In this document: positions 55,137 through 63,788 of the stretch, in pieces | Layout: each line of letters opens with the position of its first letter | Position numbering within the stretch: the first letter of the stretch is position 1 | From: an uncultured Collinsella sp. | GTDB taxonomy: Bacteria > Actinomycetota > Coriobacteriia > Coriobacteriales > Coriobacteriaceae | Length of the DNA stretch: 64,000 bases | NCBI GenBank assembly: GCA_900541795.1 | Contig: UQLC01000002.1 | Coordinates: forward strand, 1 to 64,000 | Direction of reading: 5' to 3' | Notes under the pieces: model-generated | What the model was told of the DNA's origin: nothing | The model's database searches: none | What the model saw: only the letters and a program-made list of their open reading frames with translations | Program-made: the position numbers and the translations under genes

Positions 55137-55673
55137 TTACTTGCGAACGACCTTAACGATGGCGTCACCGGCGGCGACGGCGGACTCTGCCTCAACGGTG
55201 AGCTCGACGTCGGCAAACTCGGCGGTGTTGGACACGGCCACCACGACGCAGTCCTTGTAACCGGCAGCGGCGATCTTGGCGCGGTCGATCTTGAGTATGG
55301 GCTGGCCGGCCTTCACAACGTCGTCGGCCTTGACGAAGCCCTCGAAGCCATCGCCGTTCATGTTGACGGTATCGACGCCAACGTGCACCAGAACCTCGAT
55401 GCCGCTATCGGACTGCAGACCCACGGCGTGACCCATGGTGACGGTCACCTTACCGTCGCAGGGAGCGTAGACCAGATCGTCCTCGGGCCACACGGCACAG
55501 CCCTTGCCCAGAACCTCGCCACCAAAGACGGGATCGGGCACGTCGGCCATCTTGATGACCTTGCCCTTGACGGGCGAGCACAGCACGTCGGCGCCGGCAG
55601 AAGCAGAGATGGAGGCCGGAGCAGCGGCAGCCGCGGGCTCAGCCTTCTTCTTGAACATATCAAACAGACCCAT
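55137..55673 (-). CDS. crr: PTS glucose-type EIIA protein
   Basis: 178-aa phosphocarrier. An Ala-rich N-terminal linker (about 10-28) precedes the EIIA-Glc fold: LCSPVKGKVIKMADVPDPVF, the first active-site His in VTVTMGHAVGLQ and the phosphorylated His in EVLVHVGVDTV. In Gram-positives this free form feeds IIBC transporters. ATG 55673 follows AGAGGAG. Confidence 0.94.
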   Translation of the reverse strand: MGLFDMFKKKAEPAAAAAPASISASAGADVLCSPVKGKVIKMADVPDPVFGGEVLGKGCAVWPEDDLVYAPCDGKVTVTMGHAVGLQSDSGIEVLVHVGVDTVNMNGDGFEGFVKADDVVKAGQPILKIDRAKIAAAGYKDCVVVAVSNTAEFADVELTVEAESAVAAGDAIVKVVRK

Positions 55674-55947
55674 ACGTTTTCTCCTCTTGATTAAGCGCAA
55701 CGTTGTGCGCATGCCTACGGTAATTATAGTGCCAAATGGTTCAAATGCTAAGGTGGGGACTCGAATCGCAAGCCCTTCTCGGTAGTGCTCGTGGGATGAG
55801 CATCTCCTTTGCATCGCGGTTCGATAAGCCGAGTATCGCCCACGCGCGGGACGGGCAGAAGCGGGCACGCCAAACCCGATACTTCTTTTCGCTCTCGAGT
55901 CCTGCCGCCGCCCCGTCCCTGACACTTCCTGATACCGACCGAAACGT

Positions 55948-55982
55948 GCCAAAATAAACCTGTCCCTTTTTGGTAGGTTTGG
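55948..55982. repeat. Single arm of the ccaaaaagggacagg repeat family
   Basis: gccaaaataaacctgtccct continues to ttttggtaggttt and matches one arm of the palindrome at 48133-48203. Part of the 578-bp gap before the Fic gene; no gene is seen in that gap. Confidence 0.6.
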
Positions 55983-56012
55983 CGAGTGTGGATTTTCGGA
56001 CGCTTAACTAAC

Positions 56013-56076
56013 GAGCGTGGATAATCTCCCACTTTGAGGCCGTCACCGAGCCAAAAACGGGAGATTATCCGCTCTC
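56013..56076. repeat. Palindromic repeat, ggataatctccc family (copy 1)
   Basis: Arms gcgtggataatctccc / gggagattatccgc with loop actttgagg...ccaaaaac. Copy 2, in the same orientation, is on the other side of the Fic gene at 57451-57514. Confidence 0.7.
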
Positions 56077-56119
56077 ATTTTGGATAACCCCCCCTTGTAC
56101 CAAGCCGAGCTCCATGGTC

Positions 56120-56223
56120 AAGTAATAACGACTTCTCATCATTAGATTGTTTACATCAATTCTAATAACTATTTAATCCTTAAACTCGTTATTAGAATTG
56201 ATATGATTGGCCTAATAACGAGT
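56120..56223. promoter_or_regulatory. Array of CTAATAACGAG half-sites before the Fic gene
   Basis: atcaattctaataac (56155) and gttattagaattgat (56188) form a perfect 15-bp-arm palindrome. ctcgttattag (56186) and ctaataacgag (56213) form a second, overlapping 11-bp-arm one. Another half-site, taataacga, is at about 56123. It ends 28 bp before the start codon; operator function is inferred. Confidence 0.6.
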
Positions 56224-56251
56224 TTCCGGCACTAAAGATATGGAGGGCGCG

Positions 56252-57424
56252 ATGCAAATCGAGGAGAACGGCCAGGGAACGCTCCGCAATAATCTATCGG
56301 GGAAATTGGCTTACTATTCGTTTTTTCCAACGCCCTTGCAATCATTGAGGCAGCTAAACCTCACCGAGGAAACCTATCGCACGCTTTCCGCATGCTCACG
56401 AAAGCTTGGAGAGCTTGAAGGCATGCTCTACTTTGTTCCCAACGCCGATATGTATCTGACAATGTACGTGCGCAAAGAAGCACTCCTTTCTTCGCAAATT
56501 GAGGGAACCCAGTGCACGTTTGACGACCTACTTAGTCCATCGCAAACACAACTCCATCATAAAGATGTCGCAGACGTCGTGAATTACGTCCGTGCTGTCG
56601 ACCGCGGCGTAGAACTGCTCAAAAAGATGCCCTTGTGCACGAGACTTCTTAGGCAAGTTCATGCGGTCCTGCTGGACGGAGTGCGCGGAACGGAGAAGAA
56701 TCCAGGCGAGCTGCGCTCCTCACAAAACTGGATTGGCCCCTCAGGCTGCACCATTGCAACCGCATCGTTTGTCCCTCCAAACATTGAAGATTTGAGTAAC
56801 ACGCTCCAGGACCTCGAACGCTTTATCAATGAGCCTCAAGTCGAAATGGATCCGATTGTGCGGGCGGCGCTCGTCCATTACCAATTTGAAACTGCCCATC
56901 CATTCCTAGACGGAAACGGTCGCCTGGGCAGGCTTCTCATTACACTTACGCTCATCAATGATGGCGTTCTTCATTCTTGCTTGTTCTATCCATCGTTCCA
57001 GTTCAAGAAAAATCGAAGCGAGTACTACCGGCAACTCACATCCGTAAGGGAGAGAGGCACTTACGAGGAATGGATAGAGTTTTTCTGCAACAGTCTTCTC
57101 GAAAGTGCGAAGGACTCGGTAGGGTCTTTAAAAAACCTTGTTGACCTCCATAACCGTTCCACAGCAACCATTACCGAAAATCTCGGAAGGACTGCTGCAA
57201 ACGGGCAAAGGCTGTTGGGCATTCTTGAAGAGCACCCCATCGTCGACACCGCATTCATCGCTGCCCAACTCGATATCGGCAGGAGTACCGCGAGCTCGCT
57301 CGTCAAATCATTTGAAGAATTGGGTATCCTCCGTCCGCTCGACGAGTCAAGACAGAGATACCGGCAGTACGGGTATGAAGAGTATCTTTCGATTCTCAGG
57401 GAAGACGCCGAGCCGATTAGATAG
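56252..57424 (+). CDS. Class II Fic family protein with C-terminal winged helix
   Basis: 390-aa AMP-transferase (AMPylase) type protein. The N-terminal Fic_N helix carries the inhibitory motif SSQIEG (Ser80, Glu84), which marks class II. The Fic core has HPFLDGNGRLGR (His216). A C-terminal winged-helix segment follows (about 320-375, FIAAQLDIGRSTASSLVKSF). ATG 56252 with GGAGGG 4-5 nt upstream is preferred to the ATG at 56240. GC is lower than in the surroundings, and it lies between two copies of a palindromic repeat, so it is probably acquired. The winged helix and nearby operator array suggest autoregulation. Confidence 0.9.
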   Translation: MQIEENGQGTLRNNLSGKLAYYSFFPTPLQSLRQLNLTEETYRTLSACSRKLGELEGMLYFVPNADMYLTMYVRKEALLSSQIEGTQCTFDDLLSPSQTQLHHKDVADVVNYVRAVDRGVELLKKMPLCTRLLRQVHAVLLDGVRGTEKNPGELRSSQNWIGPSGCTIATASFVPPNIEDLSNTLQDLERFINEPQVEMDPIVRAALVHYQFETAHPFLDGNGRLGRLLITLTLINDGVLHSCLFYPSFQFKKNRSEYYRQLTSVRERGTYEEWIEFFCNSLLESAKDSVGSLKNLVDLHNRSTATITENLGRTAANGQRLLGILEEHPIVDTAFIAAQLDIGRSTASSLVKSFEELGILRPLDESRQRYRQYGYEEYLSILREDAEPIR

Positions 57425-57450
57425 GCATCGCAACCCAGGCAAATTAAAGC

Positions 57451-57514
57451 GAGCGTGGATAATCTCCCACTTTGAGCCTGCACACAGGCCAAAAACGGGA
57501 GATTATCCACGCTC
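57451..57514. repeat. Palindromic repeat, ggataatctccc family (copy 2)
   Basis: gagcgtggataatctcccac pairs with gggagattatccacgctc (16-bp arms, perfect). Near-identical to copy 1 and 26 bp after the Fic stop codon. Confidence 0.7.
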
Positions 57515-57523
57515 ATTCCTGAG

Positions 57524-57552
57524 TAGTCATTTATGAACGTCCCCAATGACTA
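57524..57552. repeat. Palindromic repeat, tcattnaagaacgtcccc family (copy 3)
   Basis: tagtcatt-tatgaacgtcccc-aatgacta, perfect 8-bp stem. Left of structured element copy 3. Confidence 0.7.
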
Positions 57553-57607
57553 GTCCGGCAACGCCGATGTTTCGGCAACGACAGCGAGCGAGCCGCATTC
57601 GGAGCAA

Positions 57608-57778
57608 GACGACGCCGCAGGTAGAGAACGGACAGCGAGCGGGTCGCATTTGAGACAAGGTGACGTGAAACGAAAGGGCGCTGACCTTCTGGTCGCGCCC
57701 TTGAAGTTGAACGTCAGATTGTCCAAATGCGGCCCGCGCAGCGTCGAGCAGTTACGGCGTTTGGTAAAACGCCGTAAC
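57608..57778 (-). ncRNA. 171-nt structured element, copy 3 (3' end of pyrE)
   Basis: Homologous to 32761-32932 and 54168-54339. The first hairpin, gttacggcgtt / aacgccgtaac, overlaps the pyrE stop codon by one base. The long stem reads cgcatttggacaat with gacaaggtgacgt/acgtcagattgtc on the opposite side, different from the others yet still paired. Confidence 0.6.
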
Positions 57779-58458
57779 TAACGTGCTCCGTACTGCTCGT
57801 AGTAGGCGTCGATGGCGGTCTTGAGCTCGTCGTCGATGACAACCTTGCCGTCGATCTCGTGGTTGTAGAGGGTCTCGACGACCTCAGCCATGGAGACGAT
57901 GCTCGCGACGGGGAAACCGTACTTGGCCTCGATCTCCTTCTGCGCGGTGGTCACACCGCCCTTGCCGACCTCCATGCGGTTGAGGGACACGATCAGGCCC
58001 TTGATCTCGACATCGGCAGCAGCCTTAACCTTGGGATAGGTCTCGTCGATGGACTTGCCGCTGGTGGTGACGTCCTCGACCATGACCACGCGGTCGCCGT
58101 CCTTGGGCTCATAACCCAGCAGGTTGCCCTTGTCGGCGCCATGGTCCTTGGCCTCCTTGCGGTCACAGCAGTACTTGACCTCCTTGCCGTACAGCTCGTG
58201 GTAGGCAATCGCGGTCACGACGGCCAGGGGAATGCCCTTGTAGGCCGGCCCAAACAGCACGTCAAAGTCGTCGCCAAAGTTATCGTGGATGGCCTGGGCG
58301 TAATACTCGCCCAGCTTCTTGAGCTGGTAGCCCGTCACGTAAGCACCGGCGTTCATAAAGAACGGGGACTGACGGCCGCTCTTGAGCGTAAAGCTGCCGA
58401 ACTTAAGGACGTCGGACTCGACCATAAACTTGATGAACTCTTGCTTGTAAGCCTCCAT
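57778..58458 (-). CDS. pyrE: Orotate phosphoribosyltransferase PyrE
   Basis: 226-aa pyrimidine biosynthesis enzyme joining orotate to PRPP. Conserved parts are FGSFTLKSGRQSPFFMNAG, LFGPAYKGIPLA, YCCDRKEAKDHG and the PRPP loop RVVMVEDVTTSGKS. GAGAGGAG lies 6 nt before the ATG. It stands alone, without other pyr genes next to it. Confidence 0.97.
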   Translation of the reverse strand: MEAYKQEFIKFMVESDVLKFGSFTLKSGRQSPFFMNAGAYVTGYQLKKLGEYYAQAIHDNFGDDFDVLFGPAYKGIPLAVVTAIAYHELYGKEVKYCCDRKEAKDHGADKGNLLGYEPKDGDRVVMVEDVTTSGKSIDETYPKVKAAADVEIKGLIVSLNRMEVGKGGVTTAQKEIEAKYGFPVASIVSMAEVVETLYNHEIDGKVVIDDELKTAIDAYYEQYGAR

Positions 58459-58588
58459 GCGGGCTCCTCTCGTAATCGCGTACGTGCCTTCCAGTTTAGC
58501 GCAGGCGAAGCGTAGATGCGGGCGCGCTTTGGGGCCACGGCATTCTGTAAAGGCTTTGTCAGAGGGAATGGTTTTCCGAACAATGGGG

Positions 58589-58600
58589 TTGACATGTCAA
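58589..58600. promoter_or_regulatory. Palindrome ttgacatgtcaa upstream of the mgtA leader
   Basis: A 12-bp perfect palindrome inside a wider ggggttgaca / tgtcaaacccc symmetry. It contains a TTGACA that could serve as a -35. It may be an operator for mgtA. Confidence 0.4.
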
Positions 58601-58684
58601 ACCCCCTCATCAAGAATACGGGCGGATTAAAAAGGGGTACGAGATACCCAAAGCGCGCTGCGCCCGGCCTTAAGGAGGTGTGCC

Positions 58685-58756
58685 ATGGAAGGCAGTCCTA
58701 GTCGAAAAACCTGCATGTCGCCCTCGGCACGCCGCGAGGACTCCGCACACGCGTAA
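58685..58756 (+). CDS. 23-codon leader ORF upstream of mgtA
   Basis: Begins ATG GAA GGC with a near-ideal AAGGAGGTG 5 nt upstream. It encodes MEGSPSRKTCMSPSARREDS followed by AHA and TAA. It ends 139 nt before the Mg2+ ATPase start, and the intervening leader can fold (ccgcaaag / cctttgtgg at about 58785-58815). In enterobacteria, mgtA is controlled by translation of a short leader peptide; a similar role here is inferred. Confidence 0.5.
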   Translation: MEGSPSRKTCMSPSARREDSAHA

Positions 58757-58895
58757 ACGCCACCGGCAGATCGCCAAAACCACCGCAAAGGCGCGCTGCA
58801 CCCTTTGTGGGCTCAAGAGCTTGACGTGAGCGACATCTAGGTTTTTTGAAGCAAATACGACACGTACGCTAACTCCCCTCAACAAGGAGGACCCT

Positions 58896-61664
58896 ATGCT
58901 GATGCTCAAAACCGTCACGGTACTCGAAGCCATCTCCAAGCGCCGCCGCACGGCGCGCCCTGCCGCTCATACCGGCCTGTCCAAGAACACCATATTCGCC
59001 GCCACCCATAGTGCCGAGGACGCCCTCGTACTGCTTGACGCCACGGCAAACGGCCTCACCGTCGAGCAGGCAACTGAGCGCCTGAACGCCGTCGGCCCCA
59101 ACACCATCGAGGCAACGACCAAAACGCTCGCCCGCCGCATCGCCGACGCGTTCATCGATCCCTTCGCCGGCATCCTCGCCGCGCTCGCACTGGTCTCGCT
59201 CTACATCGACGTGCTCGCCGTGCCCGAACCGCAGCGCGACCCCTCCACGGTCATCGTCATCGGCACCATGCTGCTGGTATCGGGCGGCATGAAGTTTATC
59301 CAGGAAGCCCGCAGCGGCAATGCGGCCGAGGCCCTCAAGGACCTGGTCTCCAACACTTGCACCGCCCTGCGCGACGGCGAGCGCATCGAGATCCCCTTCG
59401 ACGAGCTCGTCCCCGGCGATGTAATCCGTCTCTCTGCCGGCGATATGGTGCCGGCAGATGCCCGCATCATCACCGCGCGCGACCTGTTTGTGATCGAGTC
59501 CGCACTCACCGGCGAGAGCGAGGCCGTCGAGAAGACCACCGCCGTCACCGTCGTCGAGGGCGCCGACGGCTCCGCACTGCCACTCTCTGCCTGCAAGAAC
59601 ATCGTCTTTACCGGCACCTCCGTGCAAAACGGCGCCGCCATGGCGCTTGTCGTTGCCACCGGCTCGGACACCTACCTGGGCGGCATTGCCAAGATGCTCA
59701 ACGGGCGCGGCGAAAAGAGCGCGTTTGACCGCGGCGTCTCGAGCGTCTCCATGCTGCTGGTGCGCCTGATGCTCGTTATGGCGCCGGCCGTCTTTGCCAT
59801 CAACGCCGCCACCAAGGGCAACGTCATCGACGCGCTGCTGTTCGCCACGAGCGTGGCCGTGGGCATCACGCCGCAGATGCTTCCCGTCATCGTGACCACG
59901 AGCCTGTCGCAGGGCGCCAAGGACCTCGCCCGTCGCCAGGTTATCGTCAAGGAGCTGCCGGCGATTCAAAACCTCGGAGCGATGGACGTCCTGTGCTGCG
60001 ACAAGACCGGCACCCTCACCGAAGACCGCATCGTGCTCGAGCGCTACCTCAACACCGATGGCAACGAGGACGCGCGCGTGCTGCGCCATGCGTTTTTGAA
60101 TAGCTTCTTCCAGACCGGCCTCAAAAATCTTATCGACCTGGCCGTAATCGACCGTGCCGATGTGACGCCCTCGACCGTCGCACCCGATTCCATGCTGGGC
60201 CAGAGTCTGCGCGACCGCTACACCAAGGTCGACGAGGTTCCCTTCGATTTCTCGCGCCGTCGCCTGAGCGTAGTTGTCGCCGACGCCCAAGGCAAAACCC
60301 AGATGGTTACCAAGGGCGCCGCCGAGGAAATGCTCGAGATCTGCTCCTTTGTCGAGATCGATGGCATCGCTCAGCCGCTCACCGACGAGAAGCTCGCCCA
60401 GATTCGCAAGCAGATCGCCGGACTTAACGCCGAGGGCCTACGCGTAATTGCCGTGGCGCAGAAGACCAATCCGCGCTGCGTGGGCGAGTTTGGCATCGCC
60501 GACGAGTGCGACATGGTGCTGATGGGCTTTTTGGCCTTCCTCGATCCGCCCAAAGCAAGTGCCGCGGGCGCCGTCGCCACCCTCGAGGCCAAGGGCGTGG
60601 CGGTCAAGGTCCTAACCGGCGACAACGACCGCGTCGCCGCCACCGTCTGCGAGCAGATTGGTATCGATGCGAGCAACGTCTTGCTCGGCTCCGAGATCGA
60701 TGCGCTCGATGACGCCGAACTTGCCGAGCGCGCCGAGAAAACCCACCTCTTCGCCAAGCTCTCGCCGCTGCAGAAGGCGCGCCTGGTACGTGTCATGCGC
60801 GAGATGCTCGGCCACACCGTGGGCTTTATGGGCGACGGCATCAACGACGCCGCCGCCATGCGTGCGAGCGATTGCGGCATCTCGGTCGATTCGGCCGTCG
60901 ATATTGCCAAGGAATCCGCCGATATCATCTTGCTTCAGAAGGACCTGGGCGTGCTCGAGCGCGGCATCATCGAAGGCCGCCGCACTTACGGCAACCTGCT
61001 CAAGTACCTCAAGACCACGGTGAGCTCCAACTTTGGCAATGTGCTGTCCGTGACCGTCGCGAGCCTGTTCTTGCCGTTTTTGCCCATGAGCGCCCTGCAG
61101 CTGGTACTGCTGTCGCTGGTCTACGAGATCGTGTGCATCGCACTGCCGTGGGACACCGTCGATGACGCCTGGACTGCCCGCCCGCGTGCCTGGGACGCCG
61201 CGTCCATCAAGGGCTTTATGCTCGAGCTGGGCCCCGTGAGCTCGCTGTTTGACATCGTGACCTTCGCCGCGCTCTTCTTTGTCGTGTGCCCCGCCGCCGT
61301 GGACGCAAGCTGGTCCGAGCTTGCCGCCGCGGGCGACGTCGCGGGTATGGCGACCTTTGCTGCGCTCTTCCAGAGCGGCTGGTTTGTCGAGTCCATGTGG
61401 TCGCAGACACTCGTGGTCCACATGTTGCGCTCCCCGCATCTGCCGAGCCCGCGCGACCACGCCGCGCCCGCATTGTGCGTTCTTACCGTGCTGGGCCTGG
61501 CGCTCGTCACCTGTCTGCCGGCAAGCCCCATCGCCGATGCGCTCGGCCTCATGCCGCTGCCCACGAGCTTTTTTGGGCTGCTCATTGGCATCGTTACCGC
61601 CTATATCGCGCTCACCCAGCTGGCAAAGCGCCGCTACATTGCCCGCCACGGCGAGCTGCTGTAG
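58896..61664 (+). CDS. mgtA: Mg2+-importing P-type ATPase (MgtA/MgtB type)
   Basis: 922-aa P3B ATPase. Visible motifs are ALTGESEAVEK (actuator), the phosphorylation site CCDKTGTLTEDR, KGAAEEML in the nucleotide domain, and VGFMGDGINDAAAMRASD in the hinge. About ten membrane segments include four after residue 700. The N-terminus starts LMLKTVTVLEAISKRRR. AAGGAGGA lies 4-5 nt before the ATG. A leader ORF and palindrome precede it. Confidence 0.95.
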   Translation: MLMLKTVTVLEAISKRRRTARPAAHTGLSKNTIFAATHSAEDALVLLDATANGLTVEQATERLNAVGPNTIEATTKTLARRIADAFIDPFAGILAALALVSLYIDVLAVPEPQRDPSTVIVIGTMLLVSGGMKFIQEARSGNAAEALKDLVSNTCTALRDGERIEIPFDELVPGDVIRLSAGDMVPADARIITARDLFVIESALTGESEAVEKTTAVTVVEGADGSALPLSACKNIVFTGTSVQNGAAMALVVATGSDTYLGGIAKMLNGRGEKSAFDRGVSSVSMLLVRLMLVMAPAVFAINAATKGNVIDALLFATSVAVGITPQMLPVIVTTSLSQGAKDLARRQVIVKELPAIQNLGAMDVLCCDKTGTLTEDRIVLERYLNTDGNEDARVLRHAFLNSFFQTGLKNLIDLAVIDRADVTPSTVAPDSMLGQSLRDRYTKVDEVPFDFSRRRLSVVVADAQGKTQMVTKGAAEEMLEICSFVEIDGIAQPLTDEKLAQIRKQIAGLNAEGLRVIAVAQKTNPRCVGEFGIADECDMVLMGFLAFLDPPKASAAGAVATLEAKGVAVKVLTGDNDRVAATVCEQIGIDASNVLLGSEIDALDDAELAERAEKTHLFAKLSPLQKARLVRVMREMLGHTVGFMGDGINDAAAMRASDCGISVDSAVDIAKESADIILLQKDLGVLERGIIEGRRTYGNLLKYLKTTVSSNFGNVLSVTVASLFLPFLPMSALQLVLLSLVYEIVCIALPWDTVDDAWTARPRAWDAASIKGFMLELGPVSSLFDIVTFAALFFVVCPAAVDASWSELAAAGDVAGMATFAALFQSGWFVESMWSQTLVVHMLRSPHLPSPRDHAAPALCVLTVLGLALVTCLPASPIADALGLMPLPTSFFGLLIGIVTAYIALTQLAKRRYIARHGELL

Positions 61665-61764
61665 CAAGAAGACGGAAAACACCCTGCCAGCTGCCGTTGC
61701 CACTACCACAGCTACCAACGCCGCTGCCGTTGCCTCTGCCGCCGCCGCAGTCTATCCCCCCAGC

Positions 61765-61833
61765 AGTTGCGGTGGAATAGTTCCTGTTTAAAGCCCCCGT
61801 GACTTTAATTTAGGGACTATTCCACCGCGACTT
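61765..61833. repeat. Palindromic repeat, agttgcggtg family (copy 2)
   Basis: agttgcggtggaatagttcc pairs with ggactattccaccgcgact. It lies between the convergent mgtA and LuxR-type genes, a terminator-like position, and is related to 24691-24757. Confidence 0.7.
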
Positions 61834-61846
61834 ATTTGGAGATTAG

Positions 61847-63414
61847 CTAGTCCTTGGGTGTCCAGGACCAGAAGAAGTTGATAAGGGCTACACGCGAGGC
61901 GGTGCCGGTCTTTTTGTTGATCGAGGAAATGTGACGATAGAGCGTGGAGCGCGAAAGGAAAAGCGTTGTGGCGATGTCCTGAACGCTCTGGTCCGAAACG
62001 ACCAAGACCTCAAGAATATCGCGCTCGCGCTCTGTAAGCCCAAAGGTGGCGACGAAGGCATCAAGGCGTTCATCGGACGTGAGCTCCGCTGCCTCCACGG
62101 GCTCGGGGTCGGAGCACGTGGGCGCAAGATTCCCACCAAGATCGTCGGTGGCAAGTGGCAGGCCATCCTGCATCACGGCATCATCGGCTCGTTGCCCCAA
62201 CTGCCCCAGCAGCGTAATCGCAATGCCCACAAACATCACGAGCGCCGCACCGATCGCAGCCAGCACGTTTTGACTCGAGATGATCGCCACCGCCGGCGCC
62301 GTCACGAGCATCGAGCACACGTTGTTGACGACGCGACCCATGCACGGCCAAAAATATGACCTGCGCGCATAGAGCGAGACGGCGGCATATTTTAGAGCGA
62401 GACGGCGGCATATTTTGTGGTAAAGAACACCACAAAGAAGCCCGAGCCCAGATAAAAGATGATCGTGGCAGCAAGCTCGTTGCCGCCATTGCCATCGACG
62501 ATGAGCACAAAGGACGAAAGCGTGGACAGTATGGCGGCACATGTCATGCCGATATTCATATACGAGCGGCCGTGCAGGTCAAATAGGACGCCGGCAGCCA
62601 ACGAGCTCACGACAAGCAGCAGGCGCGGCCAGTCACCCAAATCAACGGCTCCGGTAGCATGCAAGGTTGTGAGACCCGCGTTGAGAGCGGCGAATACGCC
62701 GGAAAGATACGCCGTCGCCACGGTCAGGCGGACCACGGCGCGGCGGAATGCCGCCTTTGCCTTGGGATCGTCTTGCCACTTGGCGCCATATTCCAAAGCA
62801 TCTACCGAAAGCCCGGCAGCACTGGGTTCAAAGTTGGGGTCGGACTCGTCGCGCAGCTTGGCGCGTCGGGCACCGTGGAGCAACGCCACCTGCGCGATCG
62901 CACAGACGACCAGAACAGCCTGCTGAGGAATACCGACAGGCATCACCATGTGGTTGATCACCTGTACCAGAACGCCCATGGCATAGGAAAGCGCGGCGGC
63001 GCGCGCCAGGCAGGGCGTCTGCGCAAAACGCCGCGCAAGATTGGCATGGGCGGTCGATCCGCAATAGCCCAGGGCGCAGCACGCCACCAGGCCGCCGGCA
63101 ATTACTACCTCAAACCGCACTGCCGTAATCATCAGCAGCAACGCCGATACCAACAGCACGCCTGTAATATCGCTCGTCGCATCGATCGTCTGGGGAAGGC
63201 GATAGTACAGAAATGGGCGCACGAAAAAGCCAATCACGCTCGCGCCGACAACGATGCTCTCGTAGATGACGACCTCACTCGATGGCACGAACTCGGCCAT
63301 GCGCACATCAAAGAGATACTCGCACGCCAAAAACGTGAAGAAGAACAGCGCCAGGCATATAATCTCCCGAATGCCCCGACGCAAATATGCGGTTGTGTCT
63401 CCCATGCCCCTCAT
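61847..63414 (-). pseudogene. LuxR-type regulator with membrane N-terminus, frameshifted
   Basis: Two ORFs form one gene: 62392-63414 (340 aa, about ten hydrophobic segments, ends TTKYAAVSL-stop) and 61847-62542 (C-terminal LuxR helix-turn-helix with LTERERDILEVLVVSDQSVQ and LFLSRSTLYRHISSI). An exact 23-bp tandem duplication at 62371-62416 shifts the frame and brings in TAA. Removing one unit gives 514 continuous codons reading TTKYAAVSLYARRS across the join. Coriobacteria have many such MFS-like/LuxR proteins. It may be a dead gene or a phase-variable one. The start at 63414 follows GGGGG. Confidence 0.85.
62371..62416. repeat. 23-bp exact tandem duplication inside the LuxR-type gene
   Basis: agagcgagacggcggcatat plus ttt is repeated twice without a mismatch. 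It is the sole cause of the frameshift. Confidence 0.95.
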
Positions 63415-63598
63415 GGTTAACCCCCAGCTGCTCAATTGTCTGGAAATCTATTTTAATAAAGAACCAGTCTCAATATTGAAGCTGAGCTCGAAATGCTGCA
63501 AATTCGACCCCGGCCGTCCACATCACGCCGCGATTTTGAGCCGCAGGGCCCAGAGGGGCACGCGCGATCTCTAGCTCGGCCAGGAGTGTCTCCAACTA

Positions 63599-63629
63599 CC
63601 ACTCATTTAAGTGCGTCCCCAATGAGTGG
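63599..63629. repeat. Palindromic repeat, tcattnaagaacgtcccc family (copy 4)
   Basis: ccactcatt-taagtgcgtcccc-aatgagtgg. The stem differs from copies 1-3 by paired changes while the loop core is kept. A second ccccaatgagtggcc follows directly. The rest of the 374-bp gap before the next gene shows nothing clear. Confidence 0.65.
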
Positions 63630-63788
63630 CCCCCAATGAGTGGCCGAAGAGTGTCCCCGGCGTCCAATCAAAAAATGGGCCATGTGTCCCACTTGGGGAG
63701 ACTCGTTGAGCCGTCTGGGTATCGTGAGAGCTCGCGCACTCCCCCATCATCAAAAGTGACACACGCTACCAGTTGATGGGAGGCAGCC

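Noticed and set aside
58459..58684. M-box (ykoK) magnesium riboswitch before mgtA
   Set aside because: I could not find the conserved M-box core; only a leader ORF and short hairpins are visible.
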